A stretch of DNA of 64,000 nucleotides from Pedobacter sp. PACM 27299 (GCF_001412655.1 NZ_CP012996.1:1426001-1490000); one strand, 5' to 3'; shown: positions 34,265-43,517, counted from the stretch's first letter. Numbers and translations are program-made. Notes: a model not told the origin generated them from the sequence alone.

Positions 34265-35932
34265 ATGATAAAACGATTGAACTCTAGAAAGTACATTTTA
34301 ATCGCATTGGCACTTGTTCCTGTGCTATTCAATGCTTGCAAAAAAAGCAAGGTCAATCCAGAAAGTCCTGACACTGAGCAGCCGCAGCCTGGTGTTGGAA
34401 ATACCAAACAAACGCCCACCTCAGACCGAAGATCGCTGACCAACGATTCACTATTTTTATATGCCCAGCAGATTTATTACTGGAACGATAAACTGCCTAC
34501 CTATGATGTTTTTGATCCTAGAACTTACACAAAATTAGGTACTGATCTGGCCAATTTCAATAATGAGCTGTTCAACATTACCAAACTTTCCGGATTTGAA
34601 ACGGTCGCTGGTTCCTCTTTCCCAAAATACGCATTCATCAGGGATGAAAATACCGCAAATGGCAGTCAGAGCACTGCTCCAGATAGATCATCCAGCGTAG
34701 ACCTGTCGGACATTGGTTTTGATATGGGCTTTTTAAATTTTCAAGGTTACGGTGATAACACAGGATATGAACTTTTTGTGAAGGCTGTTTATCCGAATTC
34801 ACCTGCTGATCTTGCAAAGATTACACGCGGAACGAAGATTACCAAAATTGGTAGTCGTGCTATTGGAACTAATTTCGATGCAGAAGTAGCTCTCATCAAT
34901 AATGTCTTAAATGGGAGCACCAGCAGCACCACTTTTTCTGGGATCAGACCGGATGGAACAACTTTCAACGATGTGGCACTTAGTGTTAAAAAATATACGA
35001 GCAGTCCGATATTTGCTTCGAAAGTAATTGATCAAGGAGGGAAAAAGGTTGGCTATCTAGCTTATTCGCTCTTTTCAGTATTGACAAATCCTGATAGTAA
35101 AAATCCAACGGATACTCGAATAGATCCAGTTTTTGCCAATTTTTCGGCTAATAATATCACAGATTTAGTGATCGATTTACGCTATAATGGGGGAGGTTCT
35201 GTGGAAACGGCAGAGTATCTGTTGAATCAGCTCGCTCCAGCCAATACCAATGGAGTGATGTTTTCTGAAACTTACAATAGTGTGATGAAGAGTGGGAAAG
35301 CCAGCATACTCAAGAACCAACCTTTAACAGATTCCAAGGGGCAAATTCAATACAGCAGTTCAGGTAAAATGTATACATTGAATGATGTGGACTGGTCTGA
35401 TGCCGGAAATATATACTCATTTTCAAAAAAGGGACCTTTAAACGGATTGAAAAATATTGTGTTTCTGGTTTCCAGTAATACTGCATCTGCAAGTGAATTG
35501 CTGATCAATAGCATTAAACCTTATATGCAGAGTGTAAAATTGGTCGGTACTACCACTTATGGCAAGCCTGTCGGATTCTTTCCAATCGTCCTGGACAAAC
35601 ACTATTCTGTGTATTTGCCAAGTTTTGAAAGTAAAAATAAAAATGGGGAAGGTGGTTATTATACTGGAATGAAGCCAGATTTTGCGGATACAGGAGGATC
35701 AGATCTTTATGATGATGCTGAGCATGATTTTGGGGACCCTAAAGAGAGTTATTTAAATAAAGCACTTTCTCTTCTTGCCCCGGTGGCTCCATCAGTTTTG
35801 GCTAGCCGAATCTCTTCAAAAGGGATAGCCGGCGCTACTGCTAATTCGGTAAAACTCATGAAGACAGATTATTCAAATAGCAACATGGCTGCCGCGGGTA
35901 TGGTGGAAACACGTTACCGATTAAAAAAATAA
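34265..35932 (+). CDS. S41 family C-terminal processing peptidase, lipoprotein
   Basis: A 555-residue lipoprotein (lipobox LFNAC, cysteine near residue 25) followed by a disordered acidic linker. A PDZ domain lies at about residues 140-235 and the S41 domain after it, with LRYNGGGSVETAEYL and the catalytic pair S410 (SASELL) and K434 (TYGKPVG). Unlike housekeeping Prc proteases it is attached to the envelope by lipid. The substrate is unknown. It is monocistronic with its own -7 box. Confidence 0.88.
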   Translation: MIKRLNSRKYILIALALVPVLFNACKKSKVNPESPDTEQPQPGVGNTKQTPTSDRRSLTNDSLFLYAQQIYYWNDKLPTYDVFDPRTYTKLGTDLANFNNELFNITKLSGFETVAGSSFPKYAFIRDENTANGSQSTAPDRSSSVDLSDIGFDMGFLNFQGYGDNTGYELFVKAVYPNSPADLAKITRGTKITKIGSRAIGTNFDAEVALINNVLNGSTSSTTFSGIRPDGTTFNDVALSVKKYTSSPIFASKVIDQGGKKVGYLAYSLFSVLTNPDSKNPTDTRIDPVFANFSANNITDLVIDLRYNGGGSVETAEYLLNQLAPANTNGVMFSETYNSVMKSGKASILKNQPLTDSKGQIQYSSSGKMYTLNDVDWSDAGNIYSFSKKGPLNGLKNIVFLVSSNTASASELLINSIKPYMQSVKLVGTTTYGKPVGFFPIVLDKHYSVYLPSFESKNKNGEGGYYTGMKPDFADTGGSDLYDDAEHDFGDPKESYLNKALSLLAPVAPSVLASRISSKGIAGATANSVKLMKTDYSNSNMAAAGMVETRYRLKK

Positions 35933-35993
35933 AACCTTGTTAATCAGCGTTTTTTGATCATTGTAAAATCCTATTTACAATAGGATGTCAAAA

Positions 35994-36001
35994 TGACTTT
36001 G
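35994..36001 (+). promoter_or_regulatory. Possible -7 box for the 36006 gene
   Basis: TGACTTTG, one base off TAnnTTTG, ends 4 nt before the ATG at 36006, the same spacing as at murF-alr, recR and nhaA. It supports the upstream start. Confidence 0.3.
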
Positions 36002-36005
36002 ATCT

Positions 36006-36335
36006 ATGGCTTTTAATTGCGATTTTAAATTAAGAAACGCATATTTATTACAATTTAGCCAGAGTATTATGATTGGGGAATTAATCGAGAAAGAATCAAT
36101 AGACATCAGTCAGATCATACCTGCTGACCAGAACCATACCGAAGAATTAAGAGATAAGTTGAATTCTGCACAACGCCTGGGGAATGAATTTAAATCAAAA
36201 GCAGATATTTCCTTTAATACAAAAGAAGGACCTAAAACTGTTTCTACTACCGTATGGCAGGTGACAGAAAAATACTTACAATTGAAAAATGGAATTCATA
36301 TTCCTTTAAACAGCCTTTTAGCCATAGAGTTCTAA
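36006..36335 (+). CDS. Small protein of unknown function
   Basis: A 109-residue soluble protein. I do not recognise the family. It has a predicted helical, acidic centre (DQNHTEELRDKLNSAQRLGNE) and a beta-rich end (TVSTTVWQVTEKYLQLKNGIHIPLNSLLAIEF) that would suit a small SH3-like or barrel fold. Two starts are possible: 36006, supported by a -7-like box 4 nt upstream, and the internal ATG at 36069, which gives an 88-residue form beginning MIGELIEKES. It ends 2 bp from the convergent M28 peptidase gene. Confidence 0.6.
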   Translation: MAFNCDFKLRNAYLLQFSQSIMIGELIEKESIDISQIIPADQNHTEELRDKLNSAQRLGNEFKSKADISFNTKEGPKTVSTTVWQVTEKYLQLKNGIHIPLNSLLAIEF

Positions 36336-36337
36336 TC

Positions 36338-37300
36338 CTATTGCTTTTTCATCTGTAGTTTTTGTCTGAAAATAGACTGCAGATCACGTTCTTTATCAAT
36401 GTTGTTAATGATTTCCAGAATGGAAGCAGCAGCATTGGTAAAGAACTTTTTGTTGATATTCTGATACTTATCCGAGGCCTGGTGGTAATCTTTATGGTCT
36501 TCTACTCCGAAATATAAGAAGGGAATGTTTTTCGCATTAAAAGAGCCCTGATCACTTTGATTTGTCCAGTCTTCATGGCCGGTTTTTGGATCATCATGGC
36601 CCATGATTACTTTAACGGTCGGTTTACTGGTAATGAAATACTTTTTTAATTGCGGGTATTTAAAAGTGCCGCAGGCATACAATTCGTTTTTGTCATTGTG
36701 ACTGATCATGTCCATATTCACATTCATCCGGATATTCCCTAGCGGAATCGTTGCTAACTCTACAAAAGCCTTTGAACCCTTCAATCCCATTTCTTCGGCA
36801 TCAAAAGCGGCAAATACCATACTGTAATTAGGTTGATGCTTTTTAAAGTAAGCGGCAAAGTTCAATAGCGCAGCTACACCGGAGGCATTGTCGTCTGCCC
36901 CATTATAAATTTGGTCTTTTATGATCCCTACATGGTCATAATGTGCAGAAATTACGATCACTTCTGTGTTTCGCCCCGGCACATAAGCCAGCATGTTTTT
37001 ACCTGTAATGTCCAGCCCAGCCCTGTCTTTGAACGTAAAAATCTGTTCATAATTACCAAGGTGTGGGAGCGGCGCTAAGCCTATTTCCTGAAATCGCTGT
37101 TCGATATATGCTCTGGCCATTTCAGCGCCCTTAGTGCCTGTTTTACGTCCCTCAAAACGATCAGAAGATAAGGTCTCTACATCCTTTAATAGTTGTTGTT
37201 CCGTTTTACTGATAGGTTTGCTGATTTGTGCCTGCGAGGGATTTTTTTGAGCATTACAGCTCAATAAGGCAATTAAAGGGATTAGCAGGTGAATTCTCAT
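36338..37300 (-). CDS. M28 family zinc aminopeptidase, lipoprotein
   Basis: A 320-residue exported protein with a lipobox at LLSC (residue 15). All M28 zinc-ligand motifs are visible: SAHYDHVG, GADDNASGVAALL, FDAEEMGLKGS, NMDMISHND and the last histidine in DHKDYHQASD. It should remove N-terminal residues from peptides in the periplasm or at the cell surface. The two-zinc site appears complete. No operon partner. Confidence 0.9.
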   Translation of the reverse strand: MRIHLLIPLIALLSCNAQKNPSQAQISKPISKTEQQLLKDVETLSSDRFEGRKTGTKGAEMARAYIEQRFQEIGLAPLPHLGNYEQIFTFKDRAGLDITGKNMLAYVPGRNTEVIVISAHYDHVGIIKDQIYNGADDNASGVAALLNFAAYFKKHQPNYSMVFAAFDAEEMGLKGSKAFVELATIPLGNIRMNVNMDMISHNDKNELYACGTFKYPQLKKYFITSKPTVKVIMGHDDPKTGHEDWTNQSDQGSFNAKNIPFLYFGVEDHKDYHQASDKYQNINKKFFTNAAASILEIINNIDKERDLQSIFRQKLQMKKQ

Positions 37301-37462
37301 TCTATGGGAGCTTGTGTTATATAAAGGTAAAAATATTATCGGAAAAGCCCCGATGCTCCAAAAAAGAAAACTTAATGATAGGAGTGGTGTTTTTGTAATA
37401 CTTTAAAAAACACGAATAAGACAAATAAATGAACATATCAATTCATTAAAATATAAAATTAG

Positions 37463-38446
37463 ATGGAATATAGACGTTTAGGAAAATCAGGATTGCAGGT
37501 GAGTGCGCTTTCATTGGGCAGCTGGCTTACTTTTGGTCAACAGATTAGTGACCAGACTGCAGATGAACTGATGGGAATTGCTTATGATGCAGGAGTCAAC
37601 TTTTTCGACAATGCCGAAGGTTATGCGGAAGGGAAATCTGAGGTCGTAATGGGAAAGATTCTTAAAGCCAGAAAATGGGAACGGGAATCTTTTGTCGTCT
37701 CGAGTAAGGTGTTTTTTGGAACAGAAAATAAGGGCCCAAATCGGATGGGATTGTCCCGTAAACACGTAATTGAGGCCTGTCATGGGGCATTAAAAAGGCT
37801 ACAGGTAGATTATCTGGATCTTTATTTCTGCCACAGACCTGATAAGAACACGCCGATTGAAGAAACGGTTTGGGCGATGAATACCTTATTACAACAGGGA
37901 AAAATCCTATACTGGGGAACTTCAGAATGGAGCGCTTCAGAGATTATGGAAGCCATTCGCGTAGCTAAACAGTACAATTTAATCGGTCCTACGATGGAGC
38001 AGCCGCAGTACAATTTATTGGAACGCAATAAAATGGAAAATGAATATTTACTGCTGTTTAAAGAGTATGGACTGGGAACTACGATCTGGTCGCCCTTGGC
38101 TTCCGGCTTATTGTCAGGTAAATACACTTCAGGAGTGACTAAAGATACGCGACTGGAACTCAAAGGAATGGAATGGTTGAAAGATGTGGTATTAAATGAA
38201 GATAAGCTGAAAAAAGCAGAAAAACTTCAGGGACTTGCAGATCAGTTGAACATTCCTCTGGCGAAATTATCTCTGGCCTGGTGTTTAAAAAATCCAAATG
38301 TCAGTACAGTAATTTTAGGCGCTTCGAAAACCGCGCAATTAAAAGAAAACCTGACCACTTTAGAAGTACTGCCATTGCTTACTGAAAAAGTGTTGACAGA
38401 TATTGAGGACATCATGAAGACGAAGCCTCATTTGCCACAGTTTTAA
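37463..38446 (+). CDS. Aldo/keto reductase (Kv-beta / YghZ-like)
   Basis: A 327-residue TIM-barrel NADPH-dependent reductase. The catalytic tetrad is visible: D and Y in FFDNAEGYAEG, K in VVSSKVFFG and H in LYFCHRPD. The layout YRRLGKSGLQVSALSLGSW and TIWSPLASGLLSGKY groups it with potassium-channel beta-subunit-like and YghZ aldo/keto reductases, which reduce aldehydes such as methylglyoxal. A Kir channel is present in the window but 17 kb away, so a link is not supported. Confidence 0.9.
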   Translation: MEYRRLGKSGLQVSALSLGSWLTFGQQISDQTADELMGIAYDAGVNFFDNAEGYAEGKSEVVMGKILKARKWERESFVVSSKVFFGTENKGPNRMGLSRKHVIEACHGALKRLQVDYLDLYFCHRPDKNTPIEETVWAMNTLLQQGKILYWGTSEWSASEIMEAIRVAKQYNLIGPTMEQPQYNLLERNKMENEYLLLFKEYGLGTTIWSPLASGLLSGKYTSGVTKDTRLELKGMEWLKDVVLNEDKLKKAEKLQGLADQLNIPLAKLSLAWCLKNPNVSTVILGASKTAQLKENLTTLEVLPLLTEKVLTDIEDIMKTKPHLPQF

Positions 38447-38540
38447 ATTAGTATTGCTGTTAAAGAACTTTAATATCAAGGAATTTTAAGAACTGCGATT
38501 GTTGAGGTATTAATGCTAAATAAACAGTGCTGATGCCAAC

Positions 38541-38575
38541 AAAAAAAAGGGCTTTGTTTTAACAAAGCCCTTTTT
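38541..38575. terminator. Bidirectional intrinsic terminator
   Basis: AAAGGGCTTTGTT paired with AACAAAGCCCTTT, flanked by A and T runs, between the convergent aldo/keto reductase and gap genes. Confidence 0.85.
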
Positions 38576-38597
38576 AATTAGGTGTTTTTTTGAAATT

Positions 38598-40046
38598 CTA
38601 ATAATATGTTAACCTCACTACCCCCGCTAATTTCTTAGCCAGCCGGATCACTTGTCTGGTGTAACCATATTCGTTGTCATACCAGGCATATAATACTACT
38701 GATTTATTGTCTTTGGCCATAATCGTAGCTGGTCCGTCGATAATGGAAGCATGACTGTTGCCAATTAAATCCGTACTTACCAGTTCATTTGAAATAGAGT
38801 ATTCGATTTGCTCTGATAAATCTCCGAACAAAGATGCCTGTCTGAGTATTTCTGATACTTCTTCTTTAGACGTGACCGTGTTCAATGATAAGTTTAAAAT
38901 GGCCAATGAAACATTTGGCGTAGGAACCCGCACCGCATTTCCGGTCAGCTTGCCGCCTAAATGAGGGATTACTTTTGCCACCGCTTTATCCGCGCCGGTT
39001 TCTGTGATCACCAGGTTTAGCGCAGCAGCTCTGCCTCTTCTATATTTTTTATGGTAATTGTCTAGTAAATTTTGATCGTTCGTATAAGAGTGAACGGTTT
39101 CTATGTGTCCTTTTTCAATACCAAAAGCATCGTCAATCAGTTTTAAAACAGGGACAATGGCATTGGTGGTACAAGAGGCATTCGATAAAATTGTTTCCGA
39201 TTCATAATCAATCCCTGCATCGTTGATTCCAGCCACAACATTCAGGATATCTCCTTTGGCAGGGGCAGTAAGCAATACTTTACTGATTCCATTGGCATTC
39301 AAGTGTCTGCTCAAACCTTCGCGGTCACGGAAAACGCCAGTATTGTCAATCAATAAGGCGTCATGAATATCATATAAGGTATAATCTACCTCTTCTGGTT
39401 CTTTGGCTACGATAAAATAGATGGTTTGTCCATTAATAATCAAGGCTTTATTTTCAAAGTCTTCGGTAATGGTACCATTAAAAGGACCGTGAACAGAATC
39501 TGTTCGTAAAAGTTCTGCTCTTTTGATCAGTTCTTCATCACTGTAGCTACGAGTTACAATTGCCCTTAAGCGCAATTGCTCACCTTTACCTGCTTGTAAG
39601 ATCAACTCACGTGCGGCAATTCTGCCAATACGGCCAAAGCCATACAGGACTACATCCTTAGGAACTAAATTTCTTTTGTCTTTACCAATGTGTTTGCTGA
39701 GTTTACTCACTACAAAATCATGAATGGTAGGATAGTGGTCATTGTCGTCCAGCCATTCTGAAGCTAATCGGCCAATGTCAATGCGGGAAGGGGCAAGGTT
39801 ACATTTTGATATGGTCAAAGCCAGTTCCAGGGTTTCGTAAATACTGATGTCTTTTCCGCTGATTTGTTTCGCATATTGGTGGTGCGAAAGGATTTCGCTG
39901 CTGCCAACATCAAATAAAGGTTTGCGGAACAATACAAGTTCGATAGATCTGTCGAACCAGAGCTGGCCTACGACGTTAATCAGCTCAATGGCTTTTTTCT
40001 CTTTTTCAATCCAACTTTGGAATTCGGATTGGTACTTCTTTAGCAT
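38598..40046 (-). CDS. gap: Glyceraldehyde-3-phosphate dehydrogenase with long N-terminal extension
   Basis: A 482-residue GAPDH-family enzyme. The first ~135 residues are an extra, mostly helical region; the NAD-binding start VVLYGFGRIGRIAAREL follows and the active-site motif SNASCTTNAIVP has its cysteine at residue 292. The end has WYDNEYGYTRQV. The extension, also found in other Bacteroidota GAPDHs as far as I recall, makes it distinct from the ~335-residue glycolytic form; a gluconeogenic or NADP-linked role is possible. I choose the ATG at 40046 because the longer version would start with TTG inside the -7 box. Confidence 0.88.
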   Translation of the reverse strand: MLKKYQSEFQSWIEKEKKAIELINVVGQLWFDRSIELVLFRKPLFDVGSSEILSHHQYAKQISGKDISIYETLELALTISKCNLAPSRIDIGRLASEWLDDNDHYPTIHDFVVSKLSKHIGKDKRNLVPKDVVLYGFGRIGRIAARELILQAGKGEQLRLRAIVTRSYSDEELIKRAELLRTDSVHGPFNGTITEDFENKALIINGQTIYFIVAKEPEEVDYTLYDIHDALLIDNTGVFRDREGLSRHLNANGISKVLLTAPAKGDILNVVAGINDAGIDYESETILSNASCTTNAIVPVLKLIDDAFGIEKGHIETVHSYTNDQNLLDNYHKKYRRGRAAALNLVITETGADKAVAKVIPHLGGKLTGNAVRVPTPNVSLAILNLSLNTVTSKEEVSEILRQASLFGDLSEQIEYSISNELVSTDLIGNSHASIIDGPATIMAKDNKSVVLYAWYDNEYGYTRQVIRLAKKLAGVVRLTYY

Positions 40047-40073
40047 GTGGCAATATTTTTGGTTAGAATGCCA

Positions 40074-40105
40074 CAAAAGTAAAAAAGATTGAGCGAGATA
40101 CCCAA
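40074..40105 (-). promoter_or_regulatory. Promoter of gap
   Basis: TTG (40103-40105), 21 bp, TACTTTTG (40074-40081) on the minus strand, with the ATG 28 nt downstream of the -7 box. Confidence 0.6.
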
Positions 40106-40156
40106 CCTTTTTACTTTATAAATTTATCACACAAGGTGTTAAATGGAACTAATAGA

Positions 40157-41017
40157 CTAGCCCAAATATGATTTTAAGATTTTACTTCTTGAAGTATGAC
40201 GTAAACGTTGTAACGCTTTGTCTTTAATCTGACGTACACGCTCACGTGTCAGGTTAAATTTCTCACCGATCTCTTCTAAAGACAGTGGATGGTTTGTGCT
40301 CAATCCGAAGAAAAGTACAATAATCTCGCGCTCACGCTCAGTTAAAGTTGAAAGAGAACGTTTGATTTCCTCAGAAAGAGATTCATTGATCAAACTGCTA
40401 TCCGTATTTGGCTCATGATTTTCCAATACATCTAACAATGTATTTTCTTCTCCCTGAACAAATGGTGCATCCATTGATACGTGACGGCCGGAGTTACTTA
40501 AAGTATCAGAGATTTTATCTACTGTAGTTTCTAAGATATCTGCCAATTCTTCCGGAGAAGGCTCACGTTCAAATTCCTGCTCTAATTTAGAAAAAGCCTT
40601 GCTGATTTTGCTTAATGAACCGACCTGGTTTAATGGCAAACGTACGATACGACTTTGTTCAGCAATAGCCTGCAATATAGATTGACGAATCCACCAAACA
40701 GCATAAGAGATAAATTTGAAACCCTTAGTCTCGTCAAAACGCTTTGCAGCCTTAATTAAACCCAGGTTACCTTCGTTGATTAAATCTCCTAGTGTTAAAC
40801 CTTGATTTTGATATTGCTTTGCTACTGAAACCACAAAACGTAAATTCGTTTTGGTTAAACGCTCTAATGCGGCCTGATCTCCCTCGCGTATTTTTCTTGC
40901 TAATATTACTTCTTCTTCGGCGGTGATTAAATCTACTTTACCAATTTCGTGAAGGTATTTGTCTAAAGATTGACTTTCGCGATTGGTAATGGATTGCGTG
41001 ATTTTGAGTTGTCTCAT
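40157..41017 (-). CDS. rpoD: Primary sigma factor RpoD (SigA), short Bacteroidota form
   Basis: A 286-residue sigma-70 factor without region 1.1, as usual in Bacteroidota. Visible are region 1.2 ([21 protein letters not shown]), 2.1-2.4 ([38 protein letters not shown], then [10 protein letters not shown]), region 3 and region 4.2 ([29 protein letters not shown]). It should read the TTG-N~20-TAnnTTTG promoters listed here. Its own -7 box lies 36 nt upstream of the ATG. Confidence 0.95.
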   Translation of the reverse strand: MRQLKITQSITNRESQSLDKYLHEIGKVDLITAEEEVILARKIREGDQAALERLTKTNLRFVVSVAKQYQNQGLTLGDLINEGNLGLIKAAKRFDETKGFKFISYAVWWIRQSILQAIAEQSRIVRLPLNQVGSLSKISKAFSKLEQEFEREPSPEELADILETTVDKISDTLSNSGRHVSMDAPFVQGEENTLLDVLENHEPNTDSSLINESLSEEIKRSLSTLTEREREIIVLFFGLSTNHPLSLEEIGEKFNLTRERVRQIKDKALQRLRHTSRSKILKSYLG

Positions 41018-41053
41018 TTATATGCTTTGGTACTCGTTATGTGTTTGAACTTG

Positions 41054-41061
41054 CAAAAGTA
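41054..41061 (-). promoter_or_regulatory. -7 box of rpoD
   Basis: TACTTTTG on the minus strand, the same box as at gap, 36 nt before the ATG. Confidence 0.5.
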
Positions 41062-41517
41062 AGAATTTAAAAGCAATTTGAAAACATAAATTCCTGAAAA
41101 TGTTACAGTTTACAACTGCTATTTCTACGGAATTTAAGTAGCAATAATTATTCCAAAATACTTTTGTCAGTATTTTATGGCGGTATTATGAATATCAAGA
41201 TGTGTATTGTTATTCAATAAATAAATATTGATAAACAATAACAAATCAGTTATGTTTGTACTTAATTAGAGATTGTCTAGCATAAGTCAGAATGTGAAAA
41301 TGTTTATTGCGGAATATTAATTTCGGGAAAGATAGCGAAACTGTCAGTTGACATAAAGCAAAAAGAACTGAAAAAAAGTACAAAAAAATGTTATAGCGGA
41401 GAAGAATGCGGAAAAATTAAGAATTATTGGCAGATGAAGATTTTATTATTGTGCTTTTAAGGGTCCTGTTTTTTGGACAATAGTGTAAAATGATAGTTTT
41501 TGTACGCAGGATCAGCC

Positions 41518-41525
41518 TAACTTTG
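41518..41525 (+). promoter_or_regulatory. -7 box of the XRE regulator gene
   Basis: TAACTTTG, 48 nt upstream of the ATG at 41574. Confidence 0.45.
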
Positions 41526-41573
41526 CAGCGATAGCAATACCGAAGCAATTTAAGCGTAAATAAGGAAATAAAT

Positions 41574-41828
41574 ATGGCAATAGTAGTAAATTTAGACGTG
41601 ATGCTGGCCAAGCGAAAAATGTCGTTGACTAGTTTAACACAGGAAGTAGGAATCACAATGTCAAACTTGTCAATTTTGAAAACAGGAAAAGCAAAAGCAA
41701 TTCGATTTGAAGCGCTGGACGCTATCTGTCGGGTATTGGATTGTCAGCCTGGGGATTTGCTGGCTTACCAGCAGGAAGAATTAAATGAAGAAGAGAGAAA
41801 AAAAGTAAAGCCTGTCCGCTTTCGATGA
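41574..41828 (+). CDS. Small XRE/Cro-type helix-turn-helix regulator
   Basis: An 84-residue protein made almost only of an HTH domain: VNLDVMLAKRKMSLTSLTQEVGITMSNLSILKTGKAKAIRFEALDAICRVLDCQPGDLLAYQ, the HTH_26-like form common in small Cro-type regulators. The C-terminal tail is short and charged (EEERKKVKPVRFR). The target is unknown. Its terminator overlaps the last codons: the stop codon lies in the loop of the hairpin 41801-41849. It converges with the DUF1508 gene, 42 bp away. Confidence 0.85.
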   Translation: MAIVVNLDVMLAKRKMSLTSLTQEVGITMSNLSILKTGKAKAIRFEALDAICRVLDCQPGDLLAYQQEELNEEERKKVKPVRFR

Positions 41829-41850
41829 AAAAGAACAGGCTTTACTTTTT
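41801..41850. terminator. Bidirectional terminator overlapping the XRE stop codon
   Basis: A 15-bp stem (41801-41815 with 41835-41849) whose loop contains the TGA stop of the XRE gene, with A and T runs on either side. It also ends the convergent DUF1508 gene. Confidence 0.85.
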
Positions 41851-41870
41851 TATGCTGAGTTTTATCAAGC

Positions 41871-42200
41871 TTAGCTGAGATCCACAACCTCCGCATCTGG
41901 TGCATTCTTTTTAACGGATTCAATGCCATTTTCGCGACTGGCCTCCGATTCATACATTTCGCTGGTACCAATTACCTGTCCGTTGGTTGCCTTTAGATTG
42001 AAATATGGTTTGCCATTACTGGAAGTCTTTCTTTCAAATTTGCTGTCATCTTTAGCGTTTTTCTTAACGGATTCAATGCCGTTATGACAATTAGCTTTTG
42101 CAGTATAGCCTTCACTAGTGAGTATGACCTGGCCATTGCCTGCTTTCAAATCGAATTGAAATTCGCCGTTTTTCCTTGTTTTGATTTCGAATTTTCCCAT
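41871..42200 (-). CDS. YegP/DUF1508 family protein, two repeats
   Basis: A 109-residue protein built from two DUF1508 repeats: FEIKTRKNGEFQFDLKAGNGQVILTSEGY with NGIESVKKNAKDD, then FERKTSSNGKPYFNLKATNGQVIGTSEMY with NGIESVKKNAPDA. Each forms a small beta-sheet/helix unit. The biochemical role of the family is not established. A perfect 10-bp inverted repeat lies 62-86 bp upstream of the start. No operon partner. Confidence 0.88.
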   Translation of the reverse strand: MGKFEIKTRKNGEFQFDLKAGNGQVILTSEGYTAKANCHNGIESVKKNAKDDSKFERKTSSNGKPYFNLKATNGQVIGTSEMYESEASRENGIESVKKNAPDAEVVDLS

Positions 42201-42677
42201 AATCGTTTAATTGGTTTTTTGTATCCAGGTTGAAATTTTTATTTCAATATATAAAAAAATGGATATCAAAACAATATTTTGATATCGATCATTCTATTCA
42301 TTATCAGGATTTAGCGCGGAAATTGGGCCAGCTTTGGCAGGACTGTGTTTGTTGTTTAAGAAATAAATTAGGGTAATTAGAAATGTTTATTTCTAGTTGA
42401 TTTCCTGGTTAAAATTCAAATTTCAAAAAATGACAGAATTTAGCGACTTTAAAATCAATAAAAGGAACTGAAAATCAGGGATAGTTGCTGGGGAGAGATT
42501 GGGATTTGTTCGCTATCTGTTTTGCTATTGTTTTGCTTTTCTTTTGCTATTGTTTTGCTTTTCTTTTGAGGCAGCAAAACAATAGCAAAACAATAATAGG
42601 TTTTGGGGAAAGGCCAATAAGATGAGAATCCGATTTAAGTAGGCGTTAAATGGAGGCTTGATTGAGGTTTAGTGAAG
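42201..42677. repeat. Intergenic region with inverted and tandem repeats
   Basis: Two elements stand out. First, GATATCAAAA (42262-42271) and TTTTGATATC (42277-42286) form a perfect 10-bp inverted repeat. Second, a 22-bp unit starting TTTTGCTATTG is directly repeated at 42520-42541 and 42542-42563, and its inverted form follows at 42574-42595; the second copy and the inverted copy can make a 17-bp perfect hairpin (42542-42558 with 42574-42590, 15-nt loop). No ORF is visible in the region. Confidence 0.75.
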
Positions 42678-43517
42678 CTATAGACTGGCGAGATCGAATG
42701 TACGATCCAGCTTGATGCCTTTTTCCGTTTGCTGAAGCGTGCAACATTCATTTACTGCATCGTGTTCCAGGAATAAGATGTATTGTTTTTCAGCGGCTTC
42801 CTCTAGGAATGATTTTTTTTCAGTCAGTGTTTTCAAAGGAAACATATCATAAGCCATCACATAAGGCAAAGGGATGTGTCCTACGGAAGGCAGTAAGTCG
42901 GCCATATATACAATAGTATGCCCTTTATATTGAATCTGTGGCAGCATCATGGCATCAGTATGGCCATAAGCAAAACGAATATTGATGCCTTCATGAAATT
43001 GAACGCCTTCTTCATCAGCAACAAAACGCAATTGTCCGCTTTCCTGGATAGGGAGGATGTTTTCTTTTAAAAAAGATGCTTTCTCTCTGTCGTTTGGGTT
43101 TACTGCCCAATCCCAATGTTTCGCATTGCTCCAATAAAACGCATTGTTGAAGGCTGGTCTGAGTTTATCGCCCTGGCGGATAATAGAGCCCCCGCAATGG
43201 TCAAAATGTAGATGGGTCAAGAAAACATCGGTAATGTCTGCTCTGGAAAATCCTTTGGCAGCCAGTGATTTGTCAAGGGTATCCTCACCATGAAGGTAAT
43301 AATGGCCCATAAACTTCTCATCCTGTTTATCACCAATCCCATTGTCGACTAAAATCAATCGGTTTCCGTCTTCAATTAGCAGGCAGCGCATGGCCCAGGT
43401 ACACATATTATTGGCATCGGCAGGCGTAGTTTTCTGCCAGATCGATTTTGGCACTACTCCAAACATGGCACCGCCATCTAATTTAAATAAACCGGTATTG
43501 ATGGTATGTAATTTCAT
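42678..43517 (-). CDS. MBL fold metallo-hydrolase
   Basis: A 279-residue metallo-beta-lactamase fold protein with HLHFDHCGG at residues 102-110... the metal-binding H102 is preceded by T101, then H104, D106 and H107; FAYGHTDAM, VYMADLLPSVGH and a final FLEHDAV provide the remaining ligands. The layout resembles N-acyl homoserine lactonase/PNGM-type hydrolases, but the substrate cannot be inferred. Cytoplasmic (no signal peptide). Monocistronic. Confidence 0.85.
   Translation of the reverse strand: MKLHTINTGLFKLDGGAMFGVVPKSIWQKTTPADANNMCTWAMRCLLIEDGNRLILVDNGIGDKQDEKFMGHYYLHGEDTLDKSLAAKGFSRADITDVFLTHLHFDHCGGSIIRQGDKLRPAFNNAFYWSNAKHWDWAVNPNDREKASFLKENILPIQESGQLRFVADEEGVQFHEGINIRFAYGHTDAMMLPQIQYKGHTIVYMADLLPSVGHIPLPYVMAYDMFPLKTLTEKKSFLEEAAEKQYILFLEHDAVNECCTLQQTEKGIKLDRTFDLASL

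Larger units (their letters stand above)
41018..41573. other. Divergent intergenic region between rpoD and the XRE gene
   Basis: About 555 bp of AT-rich DNA with the rpoD promoter at one end (41054-41061) and the XRE promoter at the other (41518-41525). The middle shows no convincing ORF or hairpin with a T tract. Confidence 0.5.

Noticed and set aside
37463..38446. Functional link between the Kv-beta-like aldo/keto reductase and the Kir channel at 19126
   Set aside because: They are 17 kb apart with no shared regulation; the similarity of names reflects fold families only.
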